Origin: RYN-230 sp963717125
Lineage (GTDB): Bacteria; Actinomycetota; Actinomycetes; Streptosporangiales; Streptosporangiaceae
Direction: 5' to 3'
Length of the DNA: 64,000 nucleotides
Assembly: GCA_963717125.1 (NCBI GenBank)
Contig: CAVQVG010000007.1
Coordinates: 992,001-1,056,000 of the forward strand
This document shows positions 24,066 to 32,085 of this stretch, one piece after another. The position numbers and the translations under genes are program-made. Numbering within the stretch: the stretch's first letter is position 1; each line of letters begins with the position of its first letter. Under the pieces are notes generated by a model, which was not told the origin of the DNA, made no database searches, and was given only the letters and a program-made list of their open reading frames with translations.

Positions 24066-26077
24066 GATCGGCGGGCTGGGCGGGGCTGGGTCGGCGGCCG
24101 GCGGGGCTGGTTCGGCAGGCGAGGCCGGGTCGGCGGCGAGGCCGGGTCGGCGGCCGGCGAGGCCGGGTCGGCGGCCGGCGAGGCCGGGTCGGCAGCCGGG
24201 GTCGCCGGGGTCGCAGCCGATGCGTCGGGCGGCGGGAAAACCGCCGGCGCCTGGGCTGGGACCCGCGTCGCCGCCTCGGCTGGGGCTGGCGTCGCCGCGT
24301 CGGCTGAAGCGTGCGGGGCCGCCGGAGGGACGTGCGGGACGGCGGGCGTTTCCGGGGGGGCGGCGCGCGGCGCGAACGCGGCCGGGTCCACCGCCGTGAA
24401 GCTCGATCGGTCCGGCCCGGGCCAGGCCGGGCGAACCGGCCCGCCCTCGCGGCCGACGCCGGCTGCGGCCGGGGCACTGGGGTCGGCCGCGGCGGGAGGG
24501 GCGGGGGCAGTACGGGCGGCCGCGGCGGGTGGGGCAGCCGGGCGGGGCGGCCCGTGCCGGTCGTCATGCGCGATCTCCGGCGGCCCGGTCAGCGGCATCG
24601 CCGCCGCGGACGTCTCCGGCCCGTCCGAAGCGGGCCGCGCCACCGGTCCGGGCTGAGCCAGCGATCCGGGTTGAGCCCCCGGTCCCGGCTGAGCTACCGG
24701 AACAGGCTGAGCGGCCGGACCCGGCTGAGCCACCGGAACAGGCTGAGCGGCCGGCCCGGCAGATCCAGCCGGGGCGGCCTCGGCCGCAGCTTCAGGCTGG
24801 GCCGACGGGCGTGCAGGGGCCGGCTGTCCGACCGGGAACTCGGGCGCGGCGGGACCGGGCTGGCCGGCCAGCGCTGGCGGCCCGGACGGCCTGGCTGGCT
24901 CGGGCGGCGCGGGCCGGGCGGCGGGGACGATGGGTGCCGGCGGGACGGGCAGACCAGGCTGGTCGGGCGTGCCCGGCCAGCGGGGCCGGTGCGCCGGGCC
25001 AGCGTGACCCGGCGCGCCGCCCGGGCCGTCCGGCCTGAACGGAGTGCGCGGCGCCGGCTCGGCCACCGGCCCGCTCTGGGCCAGCGAGACCGGCTGCCCT
25101 GGGGCTGCCGGGGCACCTGTGGCGCGAGGGGCGCTTGAGGCAGGCGGGGCACCTGTGGCGGGCGGGACATCTGCGCCAGCCGGGGCACCTGCGAGGGCAC
25201 CGTGGCCGGGCCGGATGGCTGGATCGGGCGAGGCCGCCGGGCCGTCTACGGCGGGCTGCCCGAACGCGACCGGCCGGGACAGCTGGGCGGGCGGCGCGGC
25301 GGGCGCCTGGGCCGGCACCTGCTGCCCCGGATACGGCGCTCGCGACGGGCCAGCCGGACGCGACGGGCCAGCCGGACGCGAGGGGCGAGCCGCCGGCGAC
25401 GGGGTCGGCGCCCGCGACGGGACGGAGGGCCGCCCGGGCATCGTCCGCCCGGCTTGGCCAGGCCGGGCCATCGGCAGCGCCGGGGCGGCAGCCCGGGCGC
25501 TGCCCGGAGCAGCGGCAGCCCGGGCGCTGCCCGGAGCAGCGGCAGCCCGGGCGCTGCCCGGGGCGGCAGCAGCCCGGGCGCTGCCGGGAGCAGCGGCGGC
25601 GCGAGCGGGGGCCGGGGTGCGGGCCGGGGCCGCGGCGGGTGCGGGCCGGGCGCGGGCGGGCGCGGGCCGCTTGGCCGGGGCCAGGGCGGGCGCCTCGGCG
25701 GGCTGCTTGGCCGTCCGGCGCCAGACCCGGCCGACGACGACGATTTCGTCCTGCTCCGCCAGCGGGCTCATCCGGCACCAGGTGCCAGGTTCGCCCAGGT
25801 AGCGCACCTGGGAGATGATCAGTTCAGGCAGCCGTTTGCTCTCCAGGACGGGCCGGGTGGCCAGCCAGGTCAGCACGCCTGGCGGCAGCACGTACAGCCA
25901 GAACAGCGTGTGGCTGAACGGCAGGCCGAGCACCGTGAGGATGATCACGTAGGGCACGGTGATGGCGGCGAAGACAGCGATCTGGCCGACCGGTACCGGC
26001 ATAGGCAACCTGAAGTCGTACAGCTTGTACAGCCGTTTTTCGATCCGCCAGATGCTGGTATAGGTGGGCAGATCCAC
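23870..26077 (-). CDS. TcpE-like membrane protein with long Pro/Ala-rich linker (frameshifted before MinD part)
   Basis: GTG 26077 follows AAGGAGAG. Residues 1-140 form a TcpE-type domain: a short cytoplasmic start (MDLPTYTSIWRIEKRLYKLY), two membrane segments (VFAAITVPYVIILTVLG and LFWLYVLPPGVLTWLA) and a small globular part ending VVVGRVWRR. TcpE of pCW3 is an essential conjugation membrane protein. Residues 140-645 are Pro/Ala/Gly repeats, including four AAAAPGSAR units. After 24138 the composition turns Arg-rich (PPTRPRLPNQPRRPPTQ), the sign of a wrong frame. The natural continuation is the MinD-like frame. Confidence 0.75.
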   Translation of the reverse strand: MDLPTYTSIWRIEKRLYKLYDFRLPMPVPVGQIAVFAAITVPYVIILTVLGLPFSHTLFWLYVLPPGVLTWLATRPVLESKRLPELIISQVRYLGEPGTWCRMSPLAEQDEIVVVGRVWRRTAKQPAEAPALAPAKRPAPARARPAPAAAPARTPAPARAAAAPGSARAAAAPGSARAAAAPGSARAAAAPGSARAAAPALPMARPGQAGRTMPGRPSVPSRAPTPSPAARPSRPAGPSRPAGPSRAPYPGQQVPAQAPAAPPAQLSRPVAFGQPAVDGPAASPDPAIRPGHGALAGAPAGADVPPATGAPPASSAPRATGAPAAPGQPVSLAQSGPVAEPAPRTPFRPDGPGGAPGHAGPAHRPRWPGTPDQPGLPVPPAPIVPAARPAPPEPARPSGPPALAGQPGPAAPEFPVGQPAPARPSAQPEAAAEAAPAGSAGPAAQPVPVAQPGPAAQPVPVAQPGPGAQPGSLAQPGPVARPASDGPETSAAAMPLTGPPEIAHDDRHGPPRPAAPPAAAARTAPAPPAAADPSAPAAAGVGREGGPVRPAWPGPDRSSFTAVDPAAFAPRAAPPETPAVPHVPPAAPHASADAATPAPAEAATRVPAQAPAVFPPPDASAATPATPAADPASPAADPASPAADPASPPTRPRLPNQPRRPPTQPRPARRSWWSGAAPAPARRPSSGPLARPGSTVAEPAGGSTSGWFPGGTGRAGRTWSGGTGPGCCCPSAGPG
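24122..24204. repeat. 21-bp tandem repeat with one 17-bp unit that breaks frame
   Basis: Units of AGGCCGGGTCGGCGGCCGGCG occur at 24139-24159 and 24160-24180, with a diverging copy from 24181. The unit at 24122-24138 is only 17 bases: four bases of GGCC type are missing. Restoring them gives a continuous minus-strand frame through AADPASP repeats into the MinD-like domain. Confidence 0.85.
25485..25600. repeat. 27-bp tandem repeat in the TcpE-like gene
   Basis: About four copies of a 27-base unit (GCAGCCCGGGCGCTGCCCGG core) encode AAAAPGSAR repeats in the linker. The period is a multiple of three. Confidence 0.8.
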
Positions 26078-26107
26078 CAGGTGCTCTCCTTCCGGCCGGG
26101 GCGGAGA

Positions 26108-26365
26108 TCAGTGAACGCCGAGCGCGTTGGCGATGCCCTGGGCGAGGGTCTGCACGATGCTCGGCGTGTAGAAGATCACCGCGATCGCGACGGCGAGCAC
26201 GAGGAACTGCACGAAGCGGATGATTTCCCTGGTGAACAAGAAGAACAGGGCCACGATGCCGACGATGCCGAGGAACAACGGCCCGAATAGCCCCTGCAAG
26301 TAGCTGACCAGACCCGAGGTGCTCAGCGACGACGGGGCCGCGACGATAAGCGATTGGAACGACAT
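26108..26365 (-). CDS. Small two-helix membrane protein of the T4SS cluster (TcpD/VirB2 position)
   Basis: This 85-residue protein follows GGAG by six bases at ATG 26365. It has a first hydrophobic stretch YLQGLFGPLFLGIVGIVALF, a charged FTREIIR, and a second, FVQFLVLAVAIAVIFYTPS. Size, two helices and position between TcpC and TcpE match small pilin-like or TcpD-like components of Gram-positive conjugation loci. There is no signal peptidase site typical of VirB2. Function is inferred from context. Confidence 0.65.
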   Translation of the reverse strand: MSFQSLIVAAPSSLSTSGLVSYLQGLFGPLFLGIVGIVALFFLFTREIIRFVQFLVLAVAIAVIFYTPSIVQTLAQGIANALGVH

Positions 26366-26431
26366 CGATCTACTCCGGGTTATGGGGGATCATGCCTGGC
26401 CTGGCGGTGGCGTGGGGCCAGCGGAGTCGGG

Positions 26432-27433
26432 TCATGGCGACTCCGGCGGCGCTGTGGACGTGCTGATGTCACTCACGTACCAGGTGCCGTTGCTAGCCAC
26501 GACCGTCATCGCATAGCTCATCTGCAACTGAGCGGGAGCGGCCTTGGTGACCTGTCCGTTTGCGGCCCGGTCCGGGACGCTCCAGGTGACCGTGGCAATG
26601 ATATGGCGGGTGTTGCCCCCGGTGGGCACGGTGAGGCTGGTGATGGAGTGGAAATTTACCGCTCCGTTCAGCCCGGTGACCGAGCTCCCGCTGGCCAGGA
26701 ACCTGCCCAGCGTCACCTGGTTACCGCTGGCATACGCCTGGAAGAACGCCGGCAACTGGTTCATCAGGGTGGCCTGCAGCGCGGAGTCGGTACTGGGCGG
26801 CGTGGCCGTGGGCAGGCTGGCCCGGGTTGGGGCGGGCAGCCAGGCGGGCGAACCCGAGACGACCAGCTGGCTGGAAGACGCGTAGATCGGCACGCCCAGC
26901 TGCATCAGCTGCCCGTTGACCCGGGCCAGCAGCGTCACCACCGCGTGGTGGGCATCCCGCACATCCGTGCTCGCCACCACGGCCGACTGCAATTGCGACG
27001 TACCAGTTCCATTCCAGCCCAGTTGCGGATCGGAACCAGAGGCCAGAAAAGTACTTAGTTCACTAGCTCTCTGGGTGGCATCATGCGGGCTGTAATTCAA
27101 GTACACCTGACCAAACTGCAACGCGTAGGCGTCGGCCTGAGTAACTGGGAACGAGGAAGACGGGGTACCCGAAGTAGCCGGTGCTGCCGGGGCGCTCGAT
27201 TGCGTTTCCCCGGTCACGATGGCCAGCACCCCGCGATAGCCGATCACCAGCAAGACAGCCCAGGCGATGCCCCGGAACAGCCAGACCAGCCAGCGGCCGC
27301 CGGCGCCGCGCCAGGTCCGGGTGGGACGGCTGCGACCGATTGCGTCTGGTTGTGAGTACTCGGTCCCCGCTTCGTAGCCCAGGTCGTGCTCGACCGAATG
27401 CGGACTGCGTTCAGCGGTTGACCGGCGAACCAT
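26432..27433 (-). CDS. TcpC/VirB8-like conjugation protein
   Basis: The 333-residue protein starts at ATG 27433 after GGAGGTG. It has about 50 cytoplasmic residues, one membrane segment (WLVWLFRGIAWAVLLVIGYRG), a short linker, then two NTF2-like domains ending MTVVASNGTWYVSDIS. This is the layout of TcpC from pCW3 and Orf13 of Tn916, bridging proteins of Gram-positive T4SS. It is the first gene of the operon, so the promoter lies in 27434-27878. The ending YVSDI parallels WLVNDI of the second VirB8-like protein at the far end. Confidence 0.85.
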   Translation of the reverse strand: MVRRSTAERSPHSVEHDLGYEAGTEYSQPDAIGRSRPTRTWRGAGGRWLVWLFRGIAWAVLLVIGYRGVLAIVTGETQSSAPAAPATSGTPSSSFPVTQADAYALQFGQVYLNYSPHDATQRASELSTFLASGSDPQLGWNGTGTSQLQSAVVASTDVRDAHHAVVTLLARVNGQLMQLGVPIYASSSQLVVSGSPAWLPAPTRASLPTATPPSTDSALQATLMNQLPAFFQAYASGNQVTLGRFLASGSSVTGLNGAVNFHSITSLTVPTGGNTRHIIATVTWSVPDRAANGQVTKAAPAQLQMSYAMTVVASNGTWYVSDISTSTAPPESP

Positions 27434-27878
27434 CGCACCTCCGCTCGCTCCTGCGCACGCGCAGCAATGAGTTGCGGTGCCTTCCTATGCCGTCTACCGA
27501 ACTATTCTGCGCCATAAACCGCCGACGGGCGAGCCTCTTTGCCGATGCGCCTTGTGAGCCCTCGGCAAAGGGCCCGGTGATTGAGCAGTGCGTGAACCGC
27601 GCGATTGATCGTCTTCTGGTCTCTGACCTGGGCTTATGGCGATATGCAGCTTTGCCAGAACCGCTCCGGGCGGCGCTGCCGGGAGGCCAGCGGCACCCGG
27701 CGATTAGCGGCATTCCAACGCGATAAGCCAGGGTAGCGGGCCCGCTGCACGGTATCCAGGACCGCGCCGCACGTGTCTCGGCGCGTCTAGCGTGCCGTGG
27801 CGGACCGGTCAGGTTGCTGTGGCCGAGGCGGTGCAATTGACCATAGCGCCTGGTGGGACGCGCCGATACGATCATCAG
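27434..27878. promoter_or_regulatory. Divergent upstream region of T4SS operon and S33 hydrolase
   Basis: I see no gene in these 445 bases; open frames here lack coding character. It must hold the T4SS operon promoter (minus) and that of the hydrolase (plus). A 9-bp inverted repeat CTTTGCCGA (27537-27545) / TCGGCAAAG (27562-27570), extended by a wobble pair and a G-C pair, lies about 105 bases upstream of tcpC and could be an operator. Confidence 0.4.
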
Positions 27879-29918
27879 ATGAGCGCCTTGCGGCCGGTCA
27901 TATCGCGGACCGCCTGCGCCGTTACGGCCGCGGCCGCGGCCGCGCTGCTGACAATGGCGGGGCCGGCCGCCAGCCCCGCCGCGGCGGCCCAGCCGGCCGG
28001 GCTGCGGCTGGGCACGATCACCCTGCGCAGGTGCGCGGCCAGACCGGTCACCTACTGCGGCCACCTGGCCGTGCCGCTGGACTACTCGTCGGCGGCCAGC
28101 CCCCGGATCCAGCTGGGCTTCCGCTGGCTGCCCGCCAGGAACCGCCCGGCCGGCACGATCCTCGCCGTCGAAGGTGGCCCCGGCTACGCCTCCACCGGCT
28201 CGGAACCGGAGTACCTGGCCATGACTGGCCCACTGCGGGCCAGCCGCAACCTGCTGCTGATCGACCTGCGCGGCACCGGCACGTCCACCCCGGTGAACTG
28301 CCGCGGGCTGGAGCGGGCCGGCGCCAGGCAGTACGGCCGCCGCTTCAACCAGCTGGTGGCGGCCTGCGGCGCGCAGCTGAACCACACCTGGCGCTACCGC
28401 GGCGGCGGCTGGGTGCACGCCTCCGACCTGTTCAACAGCGCCTACTCGGCGCGGGACGTGGCCCGGGTGCTGCATGCGCTGCGGCTGCCCCGGGTGGATC
28501 TGTACGGGGATTCCTACGGCAGCTGGTTCGCCCAGGTGTTCGCGTCCCGGTATCCCGGGCTGCTGCGGTCGGTCACCCTGGACTCCACCTATCAGGTGCT
28601 CGGGCTCGATCCCTGGTACACCACGACGGTGGTCACGGCACGGCGCGCGTTCGCGCAGGCCTGCCAGCGCTCGGCGGCCTGCGCGGCCGCCACCCGCGGC
28701 GGGCAGGCCTGGGCGCGGATCGGGGCACTGCTGCGGCGGCTGGCCCGGGCGCCGGTCAGCGGGCGGACCACCACGGTGGACGGCACCCCGGGCCGGCTGA
28801 CCGTGACCCCGCTGACCCTGGTCAACCTGGTCAACAACGCGGGCTTCGACCCGGTCGTCGACCAGGACCTGGACGCGGCCGGCCGGGCGCTGCTGCGCCG
28901 TGGTGACGCGGCCCCACTGCTGCGGCTGGCCGCCCTGTCGCTGGGTTACGACGACACCAACGAGCCACTGCCCGGGTTCAGCGACGGGCTGTACTTCGCC
29001 GTGTCCTGCACCGACTACGTGCAGCTCTTCGACCGGTCCGCGCCGCCCGCGGTCCGGCACCGGCAGTATCAGGCCGCGCTGCGACGGGAGCCGGCCTGCA
29101 CGTTCGCGCCGTTCAGCGTGACCCAGTGGACCTCGATGGACCAGTACACCGAGGCGTACAGCGGCTGCCTGGACTGGCCCACGCCGACCCGGCTCGTCCC
29201 GCCCATCACCCGGCGCCCGCCGCTCGTCCCGGCCCGGCTGCCGGTGCTGATCCTGTCCGGGAGCCTCGATTCACTCACTCCCCGGCTGGACGGCGCGACC
29301 CTGGTCGCCCGGCAGATGGGTCCCTCGGCCCGGCTGGTCACGCTGGCCAACCTGACGCACGTCACCGAGCAGGACGGCGACAGCGCGTGTGCGATGTCGA
29401 TCTACCAGCGCTTCGTCCGCGATCCCGGCCACCTGCAGCAGCAGAACACCTCGTGCGCAGGCAACGTGGCACCGATCCATACGGTCGGCAGCTACCCGCA
29501 GCGGCTGCGCGACGCGGTTCCGGCCACGCCCCTGCCCGGCAACCGGGCCGGCCGCCAGGCGCTCCGCGCCGCCACCGTGGCGCTGGCCAGCGTGGGCGAA
29601 GAAGTGAGCCGCTGGCCGCTGCTCAGCGACGATCACGACCTGGGCCTGCGCGGCGGCCGGATCACCTTCTCCGGCGGCACCGACCTGCGCATCACGCTGC
29701 ACCGGGTGCACTGGGTCAGCAACGCCACCATCGACGGCCGCGCCGTCTGGGACCAGTCATCCGGCTGGGTGACCGCCCGGCTGACTATGCATCCGGACGG
29801 CGCCGCGCCGGTCAGTGTGACCGGCCGCTGGCTGGCGTTCGGTAATCAAAAGCAGGTTGCGGTCGTGCACGGGATGCAGGGCGGCCGGCGGCTCGCGGCC
29901 ACCTGCCCGGCCCCGTGA
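27879..29918 (+). CDS. Secreted alpha/beta hydrolase, S33 tripeptidyl-aminopeptidase-like
   Basis: ATG 27879 gives a signal peptide (SRTACAVTAAAAAALLTMAGPAASPAAA). The mature part begins near GTITLRRC. GGPGYAS forms the oxyanion region; the nucleophile elbow is GDSYGSWFAQVFA. The acid lies in LSGSLDSLTP and the His in NLTHVTEQDG, inside a TAP-like C-terminal domain. This matches Streptomyces SlpD/E and tripeptidyl-aminopeptidases that trim secreted peptides. At 679 residues it is longer than usual (about 500); the extra C-terminal region has FSGGTDLRI and VTGRWLAFG, probably a beta domain. Cys pairs suggest disulfides. Confidence 0.85.
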   Translation: MSALRPVISRTACAVTAAAAAALLTMAGPAASPAAAAQPAGLRLGTITLRRCAARPVTYCGHLAVPLDYSSAASPRIQLGFRWLPARNRPAGTILAVEGGPGYASTGSEPEYLAMTGPLRASRNLLLIDLRGTGTSTPVNCRGLERAGARQYGRRFNQLVAACGAQLNHTWRYRGGGWVHASDLFNSAYSARDVARVLHALRLPRVDLYGDSYGSWFAQVFASRYPGLLRSVTLDSTYQVLGLDPWYTTTVVTARRAFAQACQRSAACAAATRGGQAWARIGALLRRLARAPVSGRTTTVDGTPGRLTVTPLTLVNLVNNAGFDPVVDQDLDAAGRALLRRGDAAPLLRLAALSLGYDDTNEPLPGFSDGLYFAVSCTDYVQLFDRSAPPAVRHRQYQAALRREPACTFAPFSVTQWTSMDQYTEAYSGCLDWPTPTRLVPPITRRPPLVPARLPVLILSGSLDSLTPRLDGATLVARQMGPSARLVTLANLTHVTEQDGDSACAMSIYQRFVRDPGHLQQQNTSCAGNVAPIHTVGSYPQRLRDAVPATPLPGNRAGRQALRAATVALASVGEEVSRWPLLSDDHDLGLRGGRITFSGGTDLRITLHRVHWVSNATIDGRAVWDQSSGWVTARLTMHPDGAAPVSVTGRWLAFGNQKQVAVVHGMQGGRRLAATCPAP

Positions 29919-29943
29919 CCGGGCGCGCTTCTATCCTCGGCGC

Positions 29944-30519
29944 ATGGATGCCTGCGCTGCGGCCTGGGTGGTGGCCGGGCCGCCCGGTTCCGGGAAGAGC
30001 ACGGTGGCGCGGCGGCTGCTCGCCGGGCTGACGCCCACCCCGGCCCTGCTGGACAAGGACACCATGTTCGGGTCGTTCGTGGCCGCGACGCTGGCCGCGG
30101 CCGGACGGCCAGCCGGTGAGCGTGAGGGGCCGTGGTACGACGAGCACATCAAGGTGCACGAGTACGCCGGGATGACCGCCACCGCCCTGGAGATCCGCTC
30201 GCACGGCTGCCCGGTCCTGCTGTCCGCCCCGTTCACCCAGCAGATCCACGACGCTGGGCGGTTTGCCGCCTGGGCGGCCGAACTCGGCGGCGGGACGGTG
30301 CGGCTGGTCTGGGTCCGCTCCGACGCGGCGACCCTGCAGCACCGGCTGACCGCGCGCGAGTCGGCCCGGGACGCCGGCAAGCTGGCCGGGTTCGGCCAGT
30401 TCACCGCCCGGATGCGGCTGGACGCCAGGCCCGCCGCGCCGCACACCGAGATCGACAACCGGCTGACCGCGGCCCGCCCACTGGACGACCAGATCGCCGC
30501 GCTGCTGGCGAGCCACTGA
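29944..30519 (+). CDS. P-loop kinase-like ATPase (AAA_33 type)
   Basis: The 191-residue protein carries Walker A GPPGSGKST at residues 13-21 and LLDKDTMFGSF, as in zeta-toxin/gluconate kinase-like P-loop kinases. Later comes VRLVWVRSDAATLQHRLTAR, the lid arginine region. ATG 29944 is the only start close to the Walker A strand. It lies 25 bases after the hydrolase stop and may be co-transcribed. The phosphorylated substrate is unknown; a small molecule or antibiotic is possible. Confidence 0.75.
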   Translation: MDACAAAWVVAGPPGSGKSTVARRLLAGLTPTPALLDKDTMFGSFVAATLAAAGRPAGEREGPWYDEHIKVHEYAGMTATALEIRSHGCPVLLSAPFTQQIHDAGRFAAWAAELGGGTVRLVWVRSDAATLQHRLTARESARDAGKLAGFGQFTARMRLDARPAAPHTEIDNRLTAARPLDDQIAALLASH

Positions 30520-30763
30520 CCAGCTCAGCGGCCGTCTGGGACGTGGGGGTTGCGGCGCGTCGAATCAGGCCCTCGACCCCGGTCAGGCGGTTCGCGCGAG
30601 CATCCGATGCTCGCTGGCTGAACCGGGCTCATCTTCCAGTTCGACGTGCTTGGCTTCGATGGGATAACCGCCGCTTCCCTTGTCATGGGGCAGCGTGATC
30701 GGCCTATGCCCACCGCGTTCCGTCACCGATAAACATGTGCGGGGCCGCCGGACCCGACGCACC

Positions 30764-31135
30764 TCAAGGCTCTTCGACATAAGCGGCTGCACTGTCCCGA
30801 CATGCCGTAAGCAAGCGCTTGTCACGCGTCCACAGCCGTGCTCCGCCGACCAGCACGACGGAGCCGAGCAGGTGGACATCTACCGCACTCAGTCCACGTC
30901 CCCAGAGCTGACGCCCATCCACCAGCGCCATCACTTCCTCATGCGTCAGGACCGGGAACCCCTGGAGGCTCTCAAGGAGGGCCAGCACACGGTCGCGTTG
31001 CTTGATCGACCCGAGCGCCAGTTCCTCGATCACAGCACGATGACATCCGACCTGGTTGTCACGGAGGAGCGCAACGAGTGAAGGCTCGGAGGCATGGAAG
31101 TGGTCGATCCAGATCGAGGTGTCGACCAGGATCAC
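30764..31135 (-). CDS. vapC: VapC-type PIN-domain ribonuclease toxin
   Basis: This is a 123-residue PIN protein. MILVDTSIWIDHF carries the first catalytic Asp, EELALGS the conserved Glu, and SAVDVHLLGS and LWTRDKRL the later acidic residues. All four positions expected for Mg2+-dependent RNA cleavage are present, so the toxin should be active. GTG 31135 overlaps the vapB stop (GTGA), giving coupled translation in antitoxin-first order. The tail is short (AAAYVEEP). Target RNA unknown; VapC toxins often cut tRNA or rRNA. Confidence 0.9.
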   Translation of the reverse strand: MILVDTSIWIDHFHASEPSLVALLRDNQVGCHRAVIEELALGSIKQRDRVLALLESLQGFPVLTHEEVMALVDGRQLWGRGLSAVDVHLLGSVVLVGGARLWTRDKRLLTACRDSAAAYVEEP

Positions 31136-31329
31136 TTGGCGCCGTCCCGCCGACGCGGCGCCGCAGTTGCGTGGCCGTCCGAGCCGCCTAGGGCCGCCAG
31201 GCGCTTGGCACTCTCCACACGGATCAAGGTTTCCAGCCCGTCGCGCAAGAGCGCGGACCTCTCCGTGATGCCCGTCAATTCAGTCGCGCGCGCCAAGAGC
31301 TCGTCATCGATGGTCACCGTGGTCCTCAT
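31132..31329 (-). CDS. vapB: VapB-type ribbon-helix-helix antitoxin
   Basis: The 65-residue antitoxin starts at ATG 31329, with GGAGG five bases upstream. The first part, MRTTVTIDDELLARATELTG, is the DNA-binding strand and helix of the RHH fold. ERSALLRDGLETLIRVESAKRL completes it and leads into the toxin-binding tail. Its stop overlaps the vapC start. A palindrome 22 bases upstream is the likely autoregulatory operator. Confidence 0.9.
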   Translation of the reverse strand: MRTTVTIDDELLARATELTGITERSALLRDGLETLIRVESAKRLAALGGSDGHATAAPRRRDGAK

Positions 31330-31351
31330 CGAGGCCTCCACATCTAGAATC

Positions 31352-31377
31352 GCATCATCTGATGCTCTCAATGATGC
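31352..31377 (-). promoter_or_regulatory. Probable VapBC operator
   Basis: GCATCATCTGATGC (31352-31365) is a perfect 6-2-6 palindrome, and ATGATGC (31371-31377) repeats one half-site. Position just upstream of vapB fits RHH autoregulation. Confidence 0.6.
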
Positions 31378-31536
31378 CACACCTTAAGTGGTGCGTACGG
31401 CCTCCAGTCGACGGCGCCCTGATGTCAGGCCGGAATACGGCCGCACGTTGAAGCGGAACTCGACCTGGTCACGGCTTGCCTCATAGGCTTCTCGGACAGA
31501 CTCAGTCGTGGTCCGCCCGCCCGGCGTTCCCTATGG

Positions 31537-32083
31537 TCACAGCGGCGTGAGGATCATCAGGATCTCGTCTCTGGTGTCGTCGGGGGCGAACCGGAGCTTG
31601 CCGGGCCAGCGCCCTGTTATCTGCCAGCCGAGCCGACCGTAAAAGTCTTCGAGGCCCATTCCGCCGCGCACCGCCAGGTGGAGCTGCTCCAGGCCCATCT
31701 CGTCACGGGCAACTTCCCTGAGCCGGCTCATCAGGGCCGATCCGGTGCCCGTGTTCCGGCGCACGAGCTGCGTCTGCAAGTGGCTGACCACACCCCAGTG
31801 TGCGATGAGCGGGCTGGGGTCGCGGCTGAGGGCTACCCAGCCCGCGAGGGCGCCGCCGACACGGGCAAGCAGTATCCGGCTTTGGCTGGGGTTGAGGCAG
31901 GACGCAAGAGCATCGACGGCCGGACGGACCTGACTAGCGTTCGACCGGGGGAAACGGGAATCCCGCCGCGCCGCCGGCGTTCGTGACCGCTATCCAGCAT
32001 GAGGTCAGCTCCTGTCTCACCACCGGATCGGCCTCACCCGGATTAGTGAGCTGGATGATGTCGAGGTTCTCGCGGGTCGTCAT
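31537..32083 (-). pseudogene. GNAT N-acetyltransferase, broken by a frameshift
   Basis: Read from ATG 32083 the minus strand gives 49 residues, including ELTSCWIAVTNAGGAAG and FPFPPVER, then stop TAG at 31936-31934. Shifting frame by one base at about 31936-31940 continues with QVRPAVDALASCLNPSQ, ILLARVGGALAGWVALSRD, the acetyl-CoA loop RRNTGTGSALMSRLREVA and GLEDFYGRLGW, to the end at 31537. Together this is one complete GNAT of about 180 residues. Removing one base near the TAG restores it. It starts three bases after ychF. An assembly error is possible. The downstream fragment alone has only a GTG start at 31791 and lacks the first strands. Confidence 0.8.
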
Positions 32084-32085
32084 GG

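Noticed and set aside
20419..24567. A single 1382-codon frame covering VirB4 and upstream DNA
   Set aside because: Only the part from ATG 23124 is VirB4; the first 481 codons are antisense-like Arg/Pro sequence over the TcpE and MinD genes.
24000..26000. CRISPR-like array in the repeat-rich part of the TcpE-like gene
   Set aside because: Repeats are tandem and coding, in multiples of three, with no unique spacers.
27181..27726. 181-codon plus-strand open frame over the tcpC start and promoter region
   Set aside because: Composition is that of an antisense frame, it has no ribosome-binding site, and it covers the regulatory region.
30525..30760. Short open frames on both strands between the P-loop kinase and vapC
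   Set aside because: No ribosome-binding site, no family resemblance and Arg/Pro/Ser-rich false-frame composition.
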